NCBI RefSeq assembly: GCF_006717145.1
Contig: NZ_VFQF01000003.1
Coordinates: forward strand, 992,001-1,056,000
Length of the DNA: 64,000 nucleotides
DNA from: Humibacillus xanthopallidus
GTDB lineage: Bacteria; Actinomycetota; Actinomycetes; Actinomycetales; Dermatophilaceae
Reading direction: 5' to 3'
Shown: positions 60,835 through 64,000 of the stretch, piece after piece
Layout: each line of letters starts with the position of its first letter
Position numbering within the stretch: the stretch's first letter is position 1
Program-made: the position numbers and the translations under genes
Notes under the pieces: model-generated
Told to the model about the DNA's origin: nothing
Database searches by the model: none
The model's input: the letters and a program-made list of their open reading frames with translations, nothing else

Positions 60835-61728
60835 ATGCCGTCCCGCGAGGTCCCGCTGTCGCTGCTCCACGAGCGCGTCAACGGCTGGTACGCCGAGGCC
60901 GGCCGCAAGGAGCTGCCGTGGCGAGCGCCCGACGCCAGCCCGTGGGGTGTCTTCCTGTCCGAGGTGATGTCGCAGCAGACACCGCTCGCGAGGGTCGAGC
61001 CGATCTGGCGCGAGTGGATGGCCCGGTGGCCGACCCCTGCCGACCTCGCGGCTGCGGCTCCCGGTGACGCGGTGCGGGCCTGGGGCCGTCTCGGCTACCC
61101 CCGCCGGGCGCTCCGGCTGCACGAGGCCGCCACGGCGATGGTCGAGCGGCACGACGGCGAGGTGCCCCGCGAGCACGAGGCGCTGCTCGCCCTTCCCGGC
61201 GTCGGTGCATATACCGCGGCGGCCGTGTCGTGCTTCGCCTTCGGCAACCCCGAGGTCGTCATCGACACCAACGTGCGCCGGGTCCTGGCCCGCACCCTCG
61301 AGGGCAAGGCGCTGCCCCACGTGACCCTCAACCGGGCCGAGTCCGACCTCGCCGAGACCGCCATGCCCGCCGACCGCGACAGCGCCAACACGTGGAACGT
61401 CGCCGTCATGGAGCTCGGCGCCCTCGTCTGCGTGGCCCGGGGACCGCGGTGCGATCAGTGCCCGGTCGCCGACCTCTGCGCGTGGAACCTCGACGGTCGA
61501 CCGGCCTACGACGGGCCCCCGCGGCGAGGGCAGGCCTGGCACGGCACGGACCGACAGGTGCGGGGCGAGATCCTGCGGCGGCTGCGTGACGCGCATGCCT
61601 CGCTGCCGCTCGCGACCCTCGTCGACTCGGGCGACGACCCCGCCCAGGTGATGCGCTGCCTCGACTCCCTGGCCGCCGACGGCCTCATCGAGCCGTTGGC
61701 CCGAGGCCGCTTCCGCCTCCCCGCCTGA
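60835..61728 (+). CDS. mutY: A/G-specific adenine DNA glycosylase
   Basis: This 297-residue base-excision enzyme removes adenine paired with 8-oxoguanine. It has EVMSQQTPLARVEPIW with the catalytic Glu, the HhH-GPD LPGVGAYTAAAVSCFAFG followed by VIDTNVRRVLART with the catalytic Asp, and the 4Fe-4S cluster CVARGPRCDQCPVADLC. The C-terminal MutT-like domain that recognises 8-oxoG is shortened compared with E. coli, as is usual here. ATG 60835 lies inside a GTATGCCG octamer. An R1 array and IS256 element follow. Confidence 0.95.
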   Translation: MPSREVPLSLLHERVNGWYAEAGRKELPWRAPDASPWGVFLSEVMSQQTPLARVEPIWREWMARWPTPADLAAAAPGDAVRAWGRLGYPRRALRLHEAATAMVERHDGEVPREHEALLALPGVGAYTAAAVSCFAFGNPEVVIDTNVRRVLARTLEGKALPHVTLNRAESDLAETAMPADRDSANTWNVAVMELGALVCVARGPRCDQCPVADLCAWNLDGRPAYDGPPRRGQAWHGTDRQVRGEILRRLRDAHASLPLATLVDSGDDPAQVMRCLDSLAADGLIEPLARGRFRLPA

Positions 61729-61740
61729 CCCCCCCACCCA

Positions 61741-61875
61741 GTCGAGTGGCCACTCCTGGTCGCCCCCTCCGAGTCGAGTGGCCACTCCTGGTCGCCCCCT
61801 CCGAGTCGAGTGGCCACTCCTGGTCGCCCCCTCCGAGTCGAGTGGCCACTTCTGGTCGCCCCGCCCAGTCGAGTG
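61741..61875. repeat. R1 array interrupted by the IS element
   Basis: Units start at 61741, 61773, 61805 and 61837, a 32-bp step, and a fifth at 61868 (31-bp step). The fifth is cut after GTCGAGTG at 61875 by the insertion element, and its remainder GCCACTTCTGGTCG continues at 63289. All units point in one direction, away from mutY. Confidence 0.94.
61868..61875. repeat. Left target-site duplication of the IS element
   Basis: GTCGAGTG matches GTCGAGGG at 63281-63288 in seven of eight positions. Joining the flanks rebuilds a complete R1 unit, so the duplication is real with one later base change. Confidence 0.8.
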
Positions 61876-63280
61876 GAGACTGTCCGACGAACGGTGTAAC
61901 TGGCCCCGACGCTGAGGATTCAGCGGGAAGGGTCTGATGATGACCGAGACACTGGTGGGCGTGAGCCCACCGCGGAAGGCAGGCAGGCAGACGCTCACAC
62001 CTGAAGAGGTGGAGCGCGCGGCGGTGCGCGAGCTGGTCAAGGCTGCTCGCGCCAGGGGTGAGGAGCTGACCGGCCCGGACGGGCTGCTCAAGGCGATCAC
62101 CAAACAGGTCCTCGAGGCCGCCCTCGAGGAGGAGATGACCGAACACGTCGGCTACGACAAGCACGCCGCCGAGGGCCGTAACGGGGCCAACTCGAGGAAC
62201 GGGACCCGCGCGAAGACGGTGCTGACCGACAACGCCGGCCCCGTCGACATCGAGGTCCCGCGGGACCGGGACGGCAGCTTCGAGCCGGTCATCGTCAAGA
62301 AGCGGCAGCGGCGCCTGAGCGACGTCGACGCGGTCGTGCTGTCGCTGTACGCCCGCGGGCTGACCACCGGAGAGATCAGCGCGCACTTCGCCGAGATCTA
62401 CGGCGCGTCCGTCAGCAAGGACACCGTCAGCAGGATCACCGACCGGGTCATCGAGGACATGCAGACCTGGTCGGCCCGGCCGTTGCAGCGGGTGTACGCG
62501 GCCGTGTTCATCGACGCCATCATGGTCAAGGTCCGCGACGGACAGGTCGGCAACCAGCCGTTCTACGCCGCGATCGGGGTTGACCTGCAAGGTCATCGTG
62601 ACGTGCTCGGGTTGTGGCCCGGCAACGGTGGCGGGGAGTCCGCGAAGTTCTGGATGAACGTGCTGACCGAGCTGCGCAACCGGGGCGTGGCGGACGTCTT
62701 CTTCATCGTCTGTGACGGGCTCAAAGGGCTGCCGGACAGCGTGAACGCGGTGTTCCCGCACGCGATCGTGCAGACCTGCATCGTGCACCTGATCCGTGGC
62801 ACGTTCCGGTACGCGTCGAAGAAGTACTGGGACGCCATCGCCAGAGACCTGCGCCCGATCTATCAAGCACCCAGCGCCGAGGCGGCGTGGGCCGCGTTCG
62901 AGGAGTTCGAGGAGAAGTGGGGCAAGGCCTACCCGGCGATCCCGAAGCTGTGGCGCAACAGCTGGGAGCAGTTCATCCCGTTCCTGGCCTACGACCTCGA
63001 GATCCGCAAGGTGCTCTGCTCGACGAACGCGATCGAGTCCCTGAACGCCCGCTACCGGCGGGCCGTGAACGCGAAGGGTCACTTCCCGACCGAGCAGGCC
63101 GCCCTGAAGACGCTGTACCTGGTGACGCGGAGCCTGGACCCCAAAGGGCTCGGGCAGGCACGATGGGTGACCCGGTGGAAGCCGGCCCTGAACGCCTTTG
63201 CAGTCACCTTCGCCGACCGTATGCCGGCCGCGGAGAACCTCTAACACAAATGCCAGTTACACCGATGATCTGACAGACCC
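61876..63280 (+). mobile_element. IS256-family insertion sequence (1405 bp)
   Basis: The element is bounded by imperfect 29-base inverted repeats at 61876-61904 and 63252-63280 (23 of 29 identical; the innermost CGGTGTAACTGGC is exact). It contains one transposase gene, and 8-base direct repeats flank it. Insertion was into a unit of the 32-bp array. The nearly intact target duplication and intact transposase suggest a fairly recent, possibly active, copy. Confidence 0.93.
61937..63244 (+). CDS. IS256-family transposase
   Basis: This 435-residue mutator-type DDE transposase catalyses movement of the element. The catalytic residues are seen in AVFIDAIMVKVRDG (Asp193), FFIVCDGLKGLPD (Asp260) and CSTNAIESLNARYRRA (Glu367). 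TCIVHLIRGTFRYASKKYWD supplies the family's conserved H-L-R segment. The N-terminal ~60 residues include LEAALEEEMTEHVGYDKHA, typical of the group. ATG 61937 is followed by a second ATG, either of which may be used. The gene has no frameshift or stop. Confidence 0.96.
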   Translation: MMTETLVGVSPPRKAGRQTLTPEEVERAAVRELVKAARARGEELTGPDGLLKAITKQVLEAALEEEMTEHVGYDKHAAEGRNGANSRNGTRAKTVLTDNAGPVDIEVPRDRDGSFEPVIVKKRQRRLSDVDAVVLSLYARGLTTGEISAHFAEIYGASVSKDTVSRITDRVIEDMQTWSARPLQRVYAAVFIDAIMVKVRDGQVGNQPFYAAIGVDLQGHRDVLGLWPGNGGGESAKFWMNVLTELRNRGVADVFFIVCDGLKGLPDSVNAVFPHAIVQTCIVHLIRGTFRYASKKYWDAIARDLRPIYQAPSAEAAWAAFEEFEEKWGKAYPAIPKLWRNSWEQFIPFLAYDLEIRKVLCSTNAIESLNARYRRAVNAKGHFPTEQAALKTLYLVTRSLDPKGLGQARWVTRWKPALNAFAVTFADRMPAAENL

Positions 63281-63288
63281 GTCGAGGG
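63281..63288. repeat. Right target-site duplication of the IS element
   Basis: GTCGAGGG follows the right inverted repeat. It is directly followed by GCCACTTCTGGTCG, the rest of the interrupted R1 unit. Confidence 0.8.
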
Positions 63289-63315
63289 CCACTTCTGGTC
63301 GCTGCGGATGGAGGC

Positions 63316-63705
63316 TCAGACGTTGCCGAGGATGCTCGTGACGGTGATCGCGATGACGACGCGCTCGGGGTTGGGGCGAGGCTCGCGGTAGCGGGCGGCA
63401 TACCTGCGCTCTGCGTCGCGCACGGACTCGGGGTCGTCGAGCACCCGGGTGGTTCCCTCGAGCGAGAGCCACCACCGGCCGTCGACCTGGCACAGCGCGG
63501 CCGGGCCCCCGGCCGCAGCGTTGCGGGTCTTGCGGCTGCCGTGGCTCGTGATGACGCGGGCCGTCGCGGTCTCGGGGTCCCACGTGAAGCCCACCGGGGT
63601 GACGTGCGGGGTGCCGTCGGGGCGCAGCGTCGTCAGCGTCGCGAGGTGACGCACGGTGAGGAAGTCGAGGGCCGCGGAGCTGAGGTCCTGAGGAGTGAAA
63701 GACAT
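63316..63705 (-). CDS. PPOX-class F420-dependent protein
   Basis: This 129-residue split-beta-barrel protein resembles pyridoxamine-phosphate-oxidase-like, F420-binding enzymes. LTVRHLATLTTLRPDGTPHV and TPVGFTWDPETATARVIT start the barrel, and SRKTRNAAAGGPAALCQVDG with WWLSLEGTTRVL follow. Members reduce unsaturated small molecules with F420H2 or bind heme or flavin. The ATG is 3 bases after the gntK stop, with GGGAGG upstream, so the two are one transcript. Confidence 0.87.
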   Translation of the reverse strand: MSFTPQDLSSAALDFLTVRHLATLTTLRPDGTPHVTPVGFTWDPETATARVITSHGSRKTRNAAAGGPAALCQVDGRWWLSLEGTTRVLDDPESVRDAERRYAARYREPRPNPERVVIAITVTSILGNV

Positions 63706-63708
63706 CGG

Positions 63709-64000
63709 TCACACCTCCCGGAGCCCGAGGGCGAGCAGGCAGCGGGCCAGGACCTCGTCGGGCGCGCCGTCGGCCGTGACGGTGACGCCTGGCTCGTCCG
63801 GGGCAAGCGGCTCGAGGGTGGCGAGCTGGCTCGGCAGGAGTGAGGGCGGCATGTAGTGGCCGGCCCGGTGCTCGACCCGGTCGGCGATGACCGCACCCGG
63901 CGCCTCGACGTGGAGGAAGCGCACGTGCGGCCGGTCGCGGCGCAGCACGTCGCGGTAGGCGCGGCGCAGCGCGGAGCAGGTCACGACGGCCGACTCACCC
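63709..64000 (-). CDS. gntK: Gluconokinase (partial, runs off the window)
   Basis: The visible ~97 residues are the C-terminal half of a P-loop gluconokinase, which phosphorylates gluconate with ATP. TCSALRRAYRDVLRRDRPHV, FLHVEAPGAVIADRVEHRAG and HYMPPSLLPSQLATLEPLAP are diagnostic of the GntK/IdnK family. The upstream open frame (GESAVV before TCSALRR) continues past base 64000, where the Walker A end must lie. It is upstream of and co-transcribed with the PPOX protein. Confidence 0.9.
   Translation of the reverse strand, partial: GESAVVTCSALRRAYRDVLRRDRPHVRFLHVEAPGAVIADRVEHRAGHYMPPSLLPSQLATLEPLAPDEPGVTVTADGAPDEVLARCLLALGLREV

Noticed and set aside
1-64000. GTATGCCG as a ribosome site, promoter or replication-polarity motif.
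   Set aside because: Most copies are inside genes and both orientations are about equal, unlike promoters or KOPS-type skewed motifs.

Overview
The window is very GC-rich (roughly 70% by eye) and densely coded. It carries Lsr2, F420-type oxidoreductases, many GTG starts and 4-bp ATGA/GTGA gene overlaps, which together indicate an actinobacterium. Gene order follows M. tuberculosis in blocks: ppa, dacB, a DUF2342 metalloprotease, tilS, hpt, ftsH, folE, folP, folB/folK, DUF3180, then panC/panD, with lsr2, radA, disA and mutY further on. The many P/A-rich N-terminal extensions and the composition would suit Micrococcales such as Intrasporangiaceae, but that placement is inference.

Layout. 1-3.7 kb: the end of holB and two tandem secreted or membrane-anchored tripeptidyl-aminopeptidase-like hydrolases. 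3.8-5.5 kb: tRNA-Thr(CGT) followed by a two-gene HTH plus nucleotidyltransferase module resembling toxin-antitoxin or defence pairs. 5.6-7.0 kb: an ArsR regulator and a His-rich CDF metal exporter, with a palindromic operator over the start. 7.2-10.9 kb: M28 aminopeptidase, GNAT, and a three-repeat secreted protein. 11-18.8 kb: CtpE-like P-type ATPase, ACT-domain malic enzyme, two convergent MFS transporters, and MarR. 18.9-22.5 kb: LLM oxidoreductase, and TetR divergent from a small ORF plus MFS efflux pump. 22.7-33.9 kb: the conserved ppa-to-fol block. 34-38.9 kb: an orphan nuoD coupled to a small lipoprotein, P450, VOC protein, CopC, and a MidA-like methyltransferase. 38.9-44.7 kb: DUF2520, panC, panD, nadB, nadC, flavin reductase. 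45-53.1 kb: methyltransferase, Cys-rich protein, ankyrin protein, TetR plus ABC exporter, Ppx/GppA, SDR, TIM-barrel isomerase. 53.2-57.4 kb: acetyl-CoA hydrolase family protein and an NHEJ locus (ku divergent from separate ligase and polymerase genes). 57.5-61.7 kb: lsr2, a small membrane protein, radA, disA, mutY. 61.7-63.3 kb: an IS256-family element inserted in a repeat array. The window ends in a PPOX/F420 protein and a partial gntK.

The least explained signals are repeats. (1) The octamer GTATGCCG occurs about 50 times on both strands, against about 2 expected from composition, at a density similar to DNA uptake sequences. (2) A repeat family with an exact 32-bp period begins GTCGAGTGGCCA. 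It forms arrays after gene ends at three loci, one split by the IS256 element. (3) A second short dispersed repeat lies in two intergenic regions and, as four in-frame copies, inside a methyltransferase gene. (4) A 92-bp hairpin-forming tandem repeat supplies the C-terminal residues of an MFS transporter.
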